DNA of 64,000 nucleotides from Crambe crambe (taxonomy: Eukaryota; Porifera; Demospongiae; Poecilosclerida; Crambeidae): the NCBI GenBank assembly GCA_963924555.1, contig OZ004592.1, positions 5,580,001 through 5,644,000 of the forward strand, given 5' to 3'. A model generated the notes under the pieces. That model did not search any database, was not told the DNA's origin, and saw nothing but the letters and a program-made list of their open reading frames with translations. A program made the position numbers and the translations under genes. The stretch's first letter is position 1. Every line of letters begins with the position of its first letter. Below, piece after piece: positions 10,472-27,907 of this stretch.

Positions 10472-12452
10472 CACTTGAGGCCTCTCACTCTGCCAAGCAT
10501 TGGACGATTAAGAGACTTCACCAACTCAACTTCCTTTACTTCACCAGCCCTCTCTTCTGTCAGGTCAGCAGGCTCATCTGCTACTGAAGTGCAGACTGTG
10601 CCTAGAGCATACTTGACTATATTGATGTATTATAGATGAGAGAGTACCCAAAAGTATCTTCAGTATCTTCAGTATCTTAATGTAGATGGCTTATGTCCAT
10701 GCCTTGTAACAGAGTCAGAAATAATTAATATTGGCACATCTGCCTATGACCGTGAATTCTCCTCACAATGTTTCCTGACTGTACGTAATAACACACACAC
10801 ACAGACCATTGTCTCTGAGGTGGCATCTGAGATGAACCACATGTACAAGATTTTTTAATCCAGAAACCCATCCTTTCTGGGGGGCGTGTCTGTCATGGGT
10901 CACTCCCTTGGGTCCGTGATCCTCTTTGACCTGCTATACCACCAGCACCATGCGGACTCTCAGAGTACAATGAACTCCCAGACAATCAGTGCAGAGTAAG
11001 TGGTTATGGACACGTGGAAGAGTGGAACCTCCAAATGATGCATAGACCCAGCCTTTTGTTCTTGAGAGGTTATCTTCTTTTGAAGGTTATTTTGTATGGA
11101 GCGTATATGCAGAGTTACTTTGGTTTTTGTCAAGAGGTTGCCTTCTTTTTGAAGGTTATTTTATAAGTGTACATACAAAGTTGTCCTTTGTTGAGAGGTT
11201 TGTCCTCTTTAGGAGTATCCTCGGAGGTTCCACTGCAAACTCTAATTAGCCAGTTCATGTATGTGCTTTGTGACCTAGCAGACTTGATTGGCGTCTGTTT
11301 TTCACAGCGGCATTGGATAACATAACTGTTTTCTAGCACATACGCTGTACATAGGTAGCAGCTGTTTGAAGATCTGTTGGATATCTGTTATGGATTTCAT
11401 GTACACAAGAGAATTTATATTCACTACATGATGTGTGTGAATATTTTATTGCCACAGCACTCAACAGCAGGTGCCTGAATTTGCACTGAGACAGGAAGGG
11501 GTGTGGTTGAGGAGGAGGAGGAGGAGGAGGAGGAAACAGATGCCACTACCATTACTACTGTAGAGGAAGTGCTGACTCAACTTAATCTTGAAAGTTATAT
11601 AGAAAAATTTCAGCACGAGCAGGTGGATTTCGATAGCTTGGTGAGACCTGGTAGTCAAGACCTTATATAGTACATAATTATCCCAATCTTTGGAGTATAT
11701 CCCTCATAATCTACTATCCCATCAAAAATGAGTATGTCTCTGTGATTCATAAAGAGTTTATTGCAGTACCCCCTTTACATTTAAGGCAATCAAGAGGATG
11801 TTTGTTACTAGTACTTGTTGTTTACTCGTAGCTTGTTTGTTATTTGTATTTATTGTTTACTTGTAGCTTGTGTTTATTATTTGTTGTTAACTCATAGCTG
11901 ATGTGTTCCAATGACGACTTGAAGGAGTTGGGACTGGCCATGGGTCCCAGGAAGAAGCTTAGCTCTTTCATCACTCAGCAGAGCGAGGACCTGAAGCTGA
12001 GGAGAGAACGTAAGGCGAAGGAAGCTGCCAAAAAACTGGAACAAGAGCAGAAGGCACTGAAAGCTAGGTGAGCTTCTGTAGAGACCAAGGTGCTGAAAGT
12101 GAAGATCATTCAAGGTTTGGCGGGTACTGGGCAGACATATGTGGAGTACCCGCAGCTGATGTTCCAGCCTCAACAACTTTTCTTGCTTGGTTCTCCTCTT
12201 GGTCTCTTCTTGACTGTCAGGTATGACGTAAAAATATTGTGTAGTGTAGAAGTTTTTTTTTTAATTTAAAGGTATGAACCATGATTATCCATTGAAATTC
12301 CTCCTGTGAAAAATCCCCGTCTTTTGGAAAATTATCCCATGTGATAATCCTCTCTCTAACATTTTTTCATGTCCTTGTTAGCCTTCCACAGCAACAAATT
12401 ATACCACAGCACTGTGTAGTTACAATCCCTAATCGTAATGTCTTCTGGTTGC

Positions 12453-13588
12453 AGAATTACTGGCTCGACCTTTCACCCCTATTTATGCCGTGGGGAAAGT
12501 CTACAGTTACAAAGCGTATCTATTAGGAGTGAAAATGAAGAACACTTACCCTCGCTATGATCGCGAAACACCCAAGCGAGTCAAGACTATTATCAATGAG
12601 TTTGCTGAAAGTGTTTTAAGGCCAAAGGAGACCTACAATGATCTAGCCTTGAGACCTACGACCCTAAGACCAACATTCTGACTGCTGCTAGAAATTACAG
12701 CCACTTGAAGGAAAATCTGACAGTGGTGACTGAACAGGATCTGAAAAACCCCCATGTGAAGTTTTTCGTTGAAAGAAATCCGGGATGGATGAAGGTAAGA
12801 AAAATCCTAGTGACCCTTTACCAACTATTTGTACTCAAGCTTTTTGGTACCCTTTACCAACTTCAATGATTGTTTACTGCAAAAAATAATATGTTCACTT
12901 TTAGGGTGACTGTCTAGTAATGGCTTGTTATTTTGATTTGAAGACACTGATTGGTGGAATGATGATGGGACTGCGAAGGTTTTTGTGTGGTCATAAAAAA
13001 AGAGAAGTAAGTATTATATTATTTATGTAATAAATGATATGCAGACTCCCTGAACACAAAAACCTCTCTATAATAATTATCAGGACTTCCATTCATAATA
13101 AGATAGAGTGGGGTAATTCTGAATGGTTCAAACTACTGAGCTCAAAGTTGATGACAGTATTATTATGATATTGGAACTTAGTCTGGCGTAGCCGACCCTT
13201 TACCTTCCTTTTCTTGGGGGCAGGGGAAAGGAAGGTAAAGGGTCGGCTACGCCAGACTAATCGGAACTGCTGTTTGGAATTATTTTATTCTTGCACTATC
13301 ATCAAATATTTGACTATAATGATAACTCTATCTCTCTTATTCACACACAGCTTTCTTATTCACACACAGCTTTCTTCTAATCGGAAGAGACCAAGGAGAT
13401 TGACTTTTCAAGACCAGGATTTCAACCTTGAAGCAAAAAGAGTGTATGAATCAGAAGTCTTGGGATCTGAGGAAATACCAAGTGACAGAACTTTCTCTGT
13501 CCGCCGCTCTCATTCAATTCCAGAGACACCTTGTGAATTGAATGTGAATTTTAGTGTAGTTTGGTTATCCAGCTCCATGAAATATTGA
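12453..13588 (+). pseudogene. Leftover 3' exons of the GNAT-like gene (copy B)
   Basis: These are counterparts of exons 3469-3785, 3867-3968 and 4095-4313. The first exon carries a 23-bp insertion near 12636-12658 (around a repeated GACCTAC), which shifts the frame so that it ends at 12681. The 5' exons are missing because the duplication began inside the intron before this exon. The last exon is cut after NFSV and reads into inserted DNA (VWLSSSMKY). With no 5' end and a broken frame it cannot make the parent protein. Confidence 0.85.
13178..13260. repeat. Strong hairpin: 34-bp inverted repeat with a 14-nt loop
   Basis: The arm 'ttagtctggcgtagccgacc' continues to 13211 and its reverse complement ends at 13260 with almost no mismatch. 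It lies in an intron of the copy B leftover and is absent from copy A, so it arrived after or with the duplication. It may be a tiny foldback element or a hairpin-RNA source. Confidence 0.8.
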
Positions 13589-14129
13589 AGTTAGTAGGGG
13601 GTACCCTGTATTCAGAATTACCCTGACTTACTTTACTGCTTGGAGAACTGCACAGATATGATTAAGCATGCAGGTAAGACAGGAGCAGCTAGCTAATGCA
13701 TAAAGCCGTCGTACTCATGCCTTGTAGTATATTAAGTAGGTAATGGTCGGCAGCACAGAGTGTGCATTATATGGAGTATAGGCTATAATATAGTACATAG
13801 GAATCGTGCCTTTTTTCTGGAATAAAGCCGGAACAAATAGCAAAAGGCACGCCTGGAAGTAGCGCTAGAGTAGATCGCAACGATACCAATGTCATAGCTG
13901 CAGCCAGCTTAAGTCAGTACGCTGATCTGAAAGTCAATTTTTAAGATATCGTTTTTTTTTTCTTATGTTAGCGAATGAATTTTAGATTTTCGAACATTCT
14001 TCTCTCTACTGTGCATGTGTAATGATTCACTGTAGCCTTCTGAGAACCTGTAGAGTAAGGGTTGAAGAGAAAGAGTTTTTAGTTTATACTGTTGTATGAA
14101 CTTTGACCTGCATCCCTACTTAGAGAGTG
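13559..14129. other. About 570 bp present only in copy B
   Basis: Copy A reads straight from 'gaattttagtgta' into 'gattcattgctggaatc'. In copy B these flanks are separated by about 570 bp with no long ORF. It is either an insertion into B or a deletion from A. No clear terminal repeats are visible. It truncates the last GNAT-like exon. Confidence 0.7.
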
Positions 14130-14269
14130 CCGATTCATTGCTGGAATCTACCACTGAATGAAACATTGAATGCAATATTGAATCCAGCATTGAATCTAAC
14201 ATTGAAGGACATTGGATCCAGAATGAATTCTCCAATGAGTGAAGTAGAATAAGAGAACGCTTGTAGACC

Positions 14270-14283
14270 ACGCATGCGCAGGT
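14270..14283 (+). promoter_or_regulatory. NRF1-like GCATGCGCA motif upstream of receptor B
   Basis: The sequence CGCATGCGCAGG lies about 40 bp before the start codon. It is the counterpart of the motif upstream of receptor A, here brought much closer. Confidence 0.4.
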
Positions 14284-14318
14284 ATTAAAAAAGCATGCAG
14301 TTTAATCATAAACGAAGC

Positions 14319-16475
14319 ATGGCAAGTATTAACTCCTGCCTGCTAGTGTGCTGCATTTTAATCGTTTGTACTTGTACGAAACTGAAGGTGTTGAACGTGG
14401 TGACTCTACTCCCCTACCCCAGTCCAGACCTGCTGCCCTCCCTTCAGCCATCCTTTGATGACGGAGAGGTGCTCCACTCCATCGGGAATTTCGCAGCAAG
14501 TCTAGTCAATAAGAATGAGAATATCTTGAAGGGATACGAGATCAAACTAGTGAAGAGAGATAGTGGATGCAACGTCAACTTTAGAGCACTCTATGCATTT
14601 GCATCAGCGATACTCAACTCCAGTTTGGCACCAATTGTTGGAGCTGTGGGACCTGCATGTTCATTATCTTCTAGGTCTCTAGCACCCTTAAGTGGACGCA
14701 ATGAAATAGCGATGCTGAATGTTCATTTGTCTCACTATGGGACTCAGAATGACCATACCCTGTACCCTTATTCATTCAGTAGTCTGGGTTCACTGAAGAC
14801 CTTGGCAAACACTATTGTGCTTTTAATAGAGCAAAGAAAGTGGACGAAAGTGGGTATTTTTTACGATGACTCCAGGTTAACTTATCCATCATTAACAGAC
14901 TTAATCAACAAAGGAGCATCTGAGAGAAATTTGAGTATTGAATTTTTACAAGTTGGTATTTCACCTAACAATCTTGCTCCTTTTGAATCAATAGAGAATA
15001 AGTACCGCATAATTTTTCTCCTACTGGGTACAAATTTACGAAAAATGATACTCTGTATTGCTCATCACAGGAGCTACATTCCACCCACATACCAATTTCT
15101 TCTAACCATTGAGACTTTTGATGATACTCCCACAGAATTTTACTTCGATTCTCAGTTTTACAACTGCAGCAAAGATGAAATGGAAGCAGTATTGAACAAA
15201 TCCATATATATTCATTATCAGTTAGAGCGTGCAGATAGTAATAAAGTAACAGATTCAGGTATTACATTGAAGGAATTCAAAAGAGTGCTCCAAAGTCTGC
15301 GTGGAGACACAAAAAAAGACATTTATTCTGCAATCCTCTTCGATGGAATTTGGGCTCTATTCATGGCCCTTAATAGTTCATCGAGTCGTGCTAACTTGAC
15401 AGCTTATGGATACGGTCAACAGAATACTACAGACATTATCCAAGAAGAAATGTTCAAACTGAAATTCGAAGGACTGTCTGGATTGATTGAGTTTGATAAT
15501 ATAACCAGTTCCGTCAAACAAAATGTCATTCTTGAGAGAAATGATACACACCTAGCTTTCTATAACAGAAGTGCAGAGAAGCTGGAAATTTATCATGGTT
15601 TGGACCTCGAGGATGAGTTTGGGAATAAAATTCGGACAATACCGAAACAAGTGGCGTACGTGATGCTATCTATCATCACTTTGGTGTTCTTATTGGTATT
15701 TATTCTCAACCTTCTAACTTGTATCTATCGAGATAGAAAATCTGTGAAGGCCTCGAGTGTTAGGCTGACTCAGTTAGCGTTCATCAGCTGCTACATCTTT
15801 GTCGTGTTATTAATACTCACCATTGTGATTTACTGCTTCTCTGATGCAATTGATCCTCAGATTGTATGCAGGATTGAAGACTTTCATGGTTTTTTCACTT
15901 CACTCGGCTTGACTCTGCTTTTTGGAGTCATTTTTGTGCGGACTTGGAGAATATACAGAATATTCGTCCATTTCAAGAATCCTGGTCGGTTTCTATCTGA
16001 TCATGCTCTGGCCTTTGTTGTATTGATAATGGTGGTAATTAATGCTGGAATTGTAATAATACCAATATTCATTGATCCTTATCGACCCAAAAGTATCCAA
16101 GATGGAAATTCTAAATACAACAATACCACCTTATTAGTAAATCTAAGATGCCAACGAAGATATTTTGAGCTTTGGTACTTTGGAGGCTCGATTATTTGGA
16201 TATTTCAGCTGATAGCCACTGTGATATTGGCGATTTTATCTCGCAAGGTTCGTTATGAGAATTTCAAGACATTGTGTGTTATGAAGCTTTCCTACTTGCT
16301 ATCAGCCATCACTTGTGTATCTCTATTGTTCTATATTGTATTCTATTATCGAGAAGGATATGCCAGCACTGTTGTGCGTTTCTGTGCTATGTGCATCTTT
16401 CTACTTAGCGTTATCTGTGTGCCTAGTGCCATGCTGTTTCTCCCTCCTCTACTTTCCAAAAGTAAATCGAAATAA
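14319..16475 (+). CDS. Class C GPCR, metabotropic GABA-B-like (copy B)
   Basis: 718-aa single-exon paralogue of the receptor at 5007. I start it at ATG 14319 (MASINSCLLVCC) because that matches copy A; an in-frame ATG at 14295 would add eight residues before the signal peptide. Architecture is the same: signal peptide, Venus flytrap domain, seven helices, almost no tail. Most differences are conservative and lie in the ectodomain, including a three-residue insertion (SLR) in 'RVLQSLRGDTKKD' and loss of two cysteines of the copy A signal peptide. The 7TM part is almost unchanged. Both copies have remained open since duplication while neighbouring copies decayed, suggesting both are in use. The SEC23IP-like gene starts 66 bp downstream. 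Confidence 0.9.
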   Translation: MASINSCLLVCCILIVCTCTKLKVLNVVTLLPYPSPDLLPSLQPSFDDGEVLHSIGNFAASLVNKNENILKGYEIKLVKRDSGCNVNFRALYAFASAILNSSLAPIVGAVGPACSLSSRSLAPLSGRNEIAMLNVHLSHYGTQNDHTLYPYSFSSLGSLKTLANTIVLLIEQRKWTKVGIFYDDSRLTYPSLTDLINKGASERNLSIEFLQVGISPNNLAPFESIENKYRIIFLLLGTNLRKMILCIAHHRSYIPPTYQFLLTIETFDDTPTEFYFDSQFYNCSKDEMEAVLNKSIYIHYQLERADSNKVTDSGITLKEFKRVLQSLRGDTKKDIYSAILFDGIWALFMALNSSSSRANLTAYGYGQQNTTDIIQEEMFKLKFEGLSGLIEFDNITSSVKQNVILERNDTHLAFYNRSAEKLEIYHGLDLEDEFGNKIRTIPKQVAYVMLSIITLVFLLVFILNLLTCIYRDRKSVKASSVRLTQLAFISCYIFVVLLILTIVIYCFSDAIDPQIVCRIEDFHGFFTSLGLTLLFGVIFVRTWRIYRIFVHFKNPGRFLSDHALAFVVLIMVVINAGIVIIPIFIDPYRPKSIQDGNSKYNNTTLLVNLRCQRRYFELWYFGGSIIWIFQLIATVILAILSRKVRYENFKTLCVMKLSYLLSAITCVSLLFYIVFYYREGYASTVVRFCAMCIFLLSVICVPSAMLFLPPLLSKSKSK

Positions 16476-16497
16476 TTTTTACTGAAAAATTTTTTTA

Positions 16498-16524
16498 TAA
16501 AACTTCGCGGAATTTGCGCGAATC
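16498..16524 (+). promoter_or_regulatory. Conserved GC-rich element between receptor and phospholipase (copy B)
   Basis: The same 'cttcgcggaatttgcgcgaa' block as at about 7212 lies between the receptor stop and the phospholipase start. It is likely core promoter or 5' UTR for the phospholipase gene. Confidence 0.45.
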
Positions 16525-16541
16525 CAAAGCGCAAATATTAA

Positions 16542-23831
<7,290 letters not shown>

Positions 23832-24348
23832 AGTGGAACACTCAATTAAATATGAAATTTATTACAGGGACTGGGTGTTTCAAATGCAAGTGATTTTTTT
23901 ATCAATAAATTTAACTTTTAACAGTGAGCGCTCGAGTGCTATGTATGTGTACATGTCACACTCATGCAACAAACATCTCTTTTCTTCACAAGGAAAAAAG
24001 GTATTGTAGCCTGGCAAGTTTATTCTTGCACTGTAGAGTAGCTATTCTGAAATTCACTGCACAAGTCCTGAATGAGATACCTTGCTCACTTGCCCATAAG
24101 ATACATTACTTGCCTGTATAACTCGTAGCTAGGTAGGCAAGTTAGATATCGTGAACATGGCATGGTATGAAAGGTACTCGCAGATCTGTAGATAATTAGT
24201 ATTAGTTTTGACCGTAACAAGTTACTGTCCACAAGTACAGTACAGTTGCAGTGGTTTGGTTGCGCATGCGTGACACTTTGGCTCCATTGCGCATGGACGA
24301 CTGCATAAAAACGGGCGACTTTGCTTTGGTTATAATAAACCAGTAGCC
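23832..24348. other. Intergenic, promoter side of the repeat-protein gene
   Basis: There is no coding signal. Near the right end a TTGCGCATGCGTG motif (about 24261-24273, NRF1-like) and a weak TATA-like 'gcataaaaac' (about 24303) precede the ATG at 24349 by 76 and 45 bp. Confidence 0.45.
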
Positions 24349-25110
24349 ATGAAGGAAAGGAAAATGTTTGCTGTTATCGTGCTGTATCTAGTTGGAGTTT
24401 CTACGGCTACCCCGCTCCAGCTCCGTCAAGACACACTTGAAGACATACTTGCAATTGAAGAAGCACTTTCCAGTATCGATCCTCCAGATGCAGGCAACAT
24501 TCCTGGTTATGGTGAGACTCCAAACAAAGAAAGTATCCCTGGTTATGCTGAGCTAAACATCGAGCCTCCAAGCGAAGAAAGTATCCCTGGTTATGCTGAA
24601 AACATTGAGCCAAACATCGAGCCTCCAAGCAAAGAAAGTATCCCTGGTTATGCTGAGCTAAACATCGAGTCTCCAAGCAAAGAAAGTATCCCTGGTTATG
24701 CTGAGCTAAACATCAAGCTTCCAAGTGAAGAAAGTATCCCTGGTTATGCTGAAAACATTGAGCCAAACGTCGAGCCTAGCATAGACCCAAGCATCCAAGA
24801 GAACATTGAACTGAACATCGAGCCTAGCATGGAGCCAAGCATCCAAGAGAACATTGAACTGAACATAGAGCCTAGCATCAAGCCAGATGCAGAGAGTATC
24901 CAAGGTTATGATGAGAACTTTGAACCAAGCATTGAGCCTAGCATTAAGCTAAGTGCAGAGAGTGTCCAAAACATTCCAGAGAACTTTGAGTTGAGCATTG
25001 AGCAAAGTGCAGAGAGTGCAAAGAGCAGTGAACAGGCAGATATTGCTGAACGTGTGCGAAATACACTGGAGAAGATGGAGAGGGTACTGAAAGAAGGTGG
25101 TACTAGTTAG
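24349..25110 (+). CDS. Secreted acidic repeat protein (SIPGYAE repeats), unrecognised
   Basis: Single-exon 253-aa ORF. Residues 1 to about 21 form a clean signal peptide (KMFAVIVLYLVGVSTATP). After a short acidic helix (LEDILAIEEALSSID) come five copies of SIPGYAE plus the variants NIPGYGE and SIQGYDE, at spacings of about 16-24 residues joined by 'NIEPPSKE' linkers. A second block repeats 'SIQENIELNIEPS', and the C-terminus is a charged amphipathic helix (AERVRNTLEKMERVLK). There are no cysteines in the mature part and no dibasic cleavage sites, so a classical neuropeptide precursor is unlikely. An extracellular matrix, mucus or coat protein is possible. I do not recognise the family. It is tail-to-tail with the transporter at 25181, 70 bp away. 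Confidence 0.8.
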   Translation: MKERKMFAVIVLYLVGVSTATPLQLRQDTLEDILAIEEALSSIDPPDAGNIPGYGETPNKESIPGYAELNIEPPSEESIPGYAENIEPNIEPPSKESIPGYAELNIESPSKESIPGYAELNIKLPSEESIPGYAENIEPNVEPSIDPSIQENIELNIEPSMEPSIQENIELNIEPSIKPDAESIQGYDENFEPSIEPSIKLSAESVQNIPENFELSIEQSAESAKSSEQADIAERVRNTLEKMERVLKEGGTS

Positions 25111-25180
25111 TGCCCTTATGGCATTAATGTGTTTATATTTACATTCCAAACAGCTAACACTATACTAGCTAGCTAGCTAG

Positions 25181-26776
25181 TTAGCCAGGACTCTCCACTG
25201 AATTGTTAAGTACTCGATCGTAATAATTGATGGCAAACATGTGTTCACTGGGCAGATAGTCACCTCTCTGTCTCTTCTTGTATCTCCAACTCAAAAGAGA
25301 TGAGAGTAGAAATATAAGCAGGAGTATGATACTTGCTGAGAGCAGATACCACACACCACACCCATTTCTGCTGGAAAGCCATTTATGTGCTGTAGATACC
25401 AAAGGAAGCAAAACAAGAGAACTAATTCCAAACGATAGTCCTATGAATCCATACATCAATCCAAATATCAACCCTTTCATGGAGTAAGGTGATTGAGCAC
25501 AGATGAACTGTAGTGCTGAGGTGAGCATTAAATAAACACTGATGCCATAAATGGTGTTTGGAATCATCAACCACTTGTAGTCCAAAGGAAGTGAATTTGA
25601 TGGGCTATAATTTACCTCGTTACTTGCCAGTAGGCATGTGATATTAGTTGCATTGACATTGAATTTGATGTGACCAACCACTTCAAGACAAAGCTCTCCG
25701 ATTAGTTTCACCAATGCAATAAACAAACCAAGGTTAAACTTGATTAAAATTGATCTCCTTCCGATCAAGCGATGCAGCGTTAATCGGTAGAATGGAATAA
25801 AAACAATTATGGCAAGATAACCAGTATAATATGTAGTCACTCTCTCAAAGCAGCTGTACTTCAGGCAGTGGATTTTATTATCCTGTTGAAGAGGTGTGCT
25901 TCTGAGATGGTATATCAAGCCATGTGCTACTGCATCAAAATTGGCCAGAAAGCCAACAAAAATAGAAAAAAATACCAGGAGGATAGTCATCCGCCCAAAG
26001 GTCTTTACATCCTCCACTTCTTCCACAGTGAAGGGTCCTCCAAACTTCTTCATAGCAAGATCAATTCTGGAGTAACGTTTATCTTCCCAATAGGTGAAAG
26101 CACTCCTTAGACGAGGATATTTATTCTTTAATGCAAAATGTACAACTTTGTATATCAGTTTGAAAGGATTCTTTGATATAGGTTCTTTGATTAGCCAGTG
26201 GTTCAAGAGGAAGTCGAGACACAGGGCTAGGGTCAGAAAGGCTGGAAGCAGTAGCTTAGCCAATGCATCATATTGCAAACAAATACAGTTCTGAGAATAG
26301 AGTACAACCACAATACTAGTGCACCAGACCCAAACATACCAGTCAGAAAATGCTATTAGATCATCAGAAGAGGCGTCAGGCAATTGATCAATTCCGAACT
26401 GGAGAATGTTGGCTTGAAATCCTCCCAAACTCAAGGACATGACTACTAGTATGATGATATCAGTTATTTCTGTAATTTTAGTTGCATGTGGAAGGTCATC
26501 TGGTATGATGGAAATTAGAGATAATGCTATTGCAGTCAGCCACATCACCCACAAACTTCGTCGTATCATCTTGTACCTCCCCCAGTAGACATCAGCAATC
26601 CATCCAAATACTGGATACAAGAGTAGACTCGATCCAAATATCTCATTACCGTGAAAAGGCTTATTAACTATTAGAACATCATGTTTATGATTATAAAGGA
26701 GAAAATTTAACATGGTAAGAGATAGAAAGCTCCATACGAGTACCACAACCAGCCCTTTGTAGCTGAATATCTTCAT
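25181..26776 (-). CDS. POT/SLC15-like transporter 1
   Basis: Intronless, 531 aa, about 12 hydrophobic helices. POT family landmarks are 'PVFGWIADVYWGRYKMI' (loop after TM2, the G..AD..GR..I signature), 'QFGIDQLPDASSDD' followed by 'WYVWVW' (TM4-5 region), the cytoplasmic 'KKFGGPFTVEEVEDVKTF' (family pattern GG.fT.eeVEDVK) and 'QFICAQSPYSMKGL' (TM10). The ExxER motif expected in TM1 of proton-coupled members is absent ('YKGLVVVLVWSFLSL'). An extracellular loop has NATNIT glycosylation sites. The tail is 'SEHMFAINYYDR'. The substrate is unknown (peptide, amino acid or other). Confidence 0.85.
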   Translation of the reverse strand: MKIFSYKGLVVVLVWSFLSLTMLNFLLYNHKHDVLIVNKPFHGNEIFGSSLLLYPVFGWIADVYWGRYKMIRRSLWVMWLTAIALSLISIIPDDLPHATKITEITDIIILVVMSLSLGGFQANILQFGIDQLPDASSDDLIAFSDWYVWVWCTSIVVVLYSQNCICLQYDALAKLLLPAFLTLALCLDFLLNHWLIKEPISKNPFKLIYKVVHFALKNKYPRLRSAFTYWEDKRYSRIDLAMKKFGGPFTVEEVEDVKTFGRMTILLVFFSIFVGFLANFDAVAHGLIYHLRSTPLQQDNKIHCLKYSCFERVTTYYTGYLAIIVFIPFYRLTLHRLIGRRSILIKFNLGLFIALVKLIGELCLEVVGHIKFNVNATNITCLLASNEVNYSPSNSLPLDYKWLMIPNTIYGISVYLMLTSALQFICAQSPYSMKGLIFGLMYGFIGLSFGISSLVLLPLVSTAHKWLSSRNGCGVWYLLSASIILLLIFLLSSLLSWRYKKRQRGDYLPSEHMFAINYYDRVLNNSVESPG

Positions 26777-27174
26777 TCTAGGTAACTAAAGAGCTATCAT
26801 AAACTACGGCACACAATTACAATGAGAGCTTTACTTTTACTCTAGCAATGTCTCCTATTAGTTGCTCACAATAGCTATCTACATAGCAACCTTACATTAT
26901 CAAAATATTATCATAGCTAGATATAAAGTCAACTGAGTTTAAACAACAATATCTGCTGATTGGAATGCAGTAGCTATATAAATTGGCATAGCTAGCTAGG
27001 TACACATGTAGGAGCTAGAAATCGTAAACTATTAAGAGACAACTCCTGCAGCTGGCCAATTAGGGTGGCAGTTACTCAGCATGCAATGACTGTGTTTTTG
27101 TTGTTTGTTGTTGTTGTTTTTTCGTAGTATGGCTCTCTTAAAATAACCCAACTTGCTATCTTCCAACTTTGCTA

Positions 27175-27175
27175 T

Positions 27176-27226
<51 letters not shown>

Positions 27227-27230
27227 TTAT
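27175..27230. repeat. (TTTA)n microsatellite
   Basis: About 13 TTTA units lie just 3' of the caveolin gene. The rest of 26777-27287 shows no coding signal. Confidence 0.9.
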
Positions 27231-27287
27231 ACATGCATACAGCTACACTACTGTTCAATTCAGTTTGCTGAAACGTCAATCCTCGAT

Positions 27288-27875
27288 TCATTTTCCACTC
27301 TTGCACATCTTACGCATGCTGAAACATATGCCAATAGGCTCCAGCAACAGTGGGCACAAGCCATCAATAATGACCACAACAATCTTCACCATTGGGGAAA
27401 TGATCCAGGCCTGCAGGAAAGCCACTGATGCAACAAAAATGCCCCAACAAACTGCCAGGATCAAACCAAATATGAAGAGGATTATATTGTAAGTTCCTCT
27501 TAGTGTGTATCTATAGACACACTCTAGCAGGAGAGAATATTTCCACACTGGTTTAGCTTCTTCGTACTGATGAAAGATCTTCTCGTAATCTAGCTGAGAT
27601 TCATAAGGGGGAAATCATAAATTATAAGCATCATAGGAAATGAAAAAAATGGTAGCTAATGACAAAGCAAGGTTCAACTTAGCCAGTATACCCTATACCC
27701 TTTCCTATGTCAATCTCACTCTGATGGCTCCAATGTCTTCTACTGATGGTGCTCCTGATACTGCTGAACCAGCAGAGACTTTAGTTGTTGTGGCTTTTTC
27801 ATTTATGCTCTCTAATTGGATTTCAACTTGAGCACTATCATTCTCTGCATGTAATAAGTTTATCTCATCTCATGG

Positions 27876-27907
<32 letters not shown>

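Noticed and set aside
24407-24903. Minus-strand repeat ORFs opposite the SIPGYAE gene
   Set aside because: They mirror the repeats of the + strand gene, which has the signal peptide and a sensible start.
25868-26294. Plus-strand ORFs opposite the transporter genes (here and in each paralogue)
   Set aside because: They recur at the same place in every paralogue because the - strand coding sequence is conserved.
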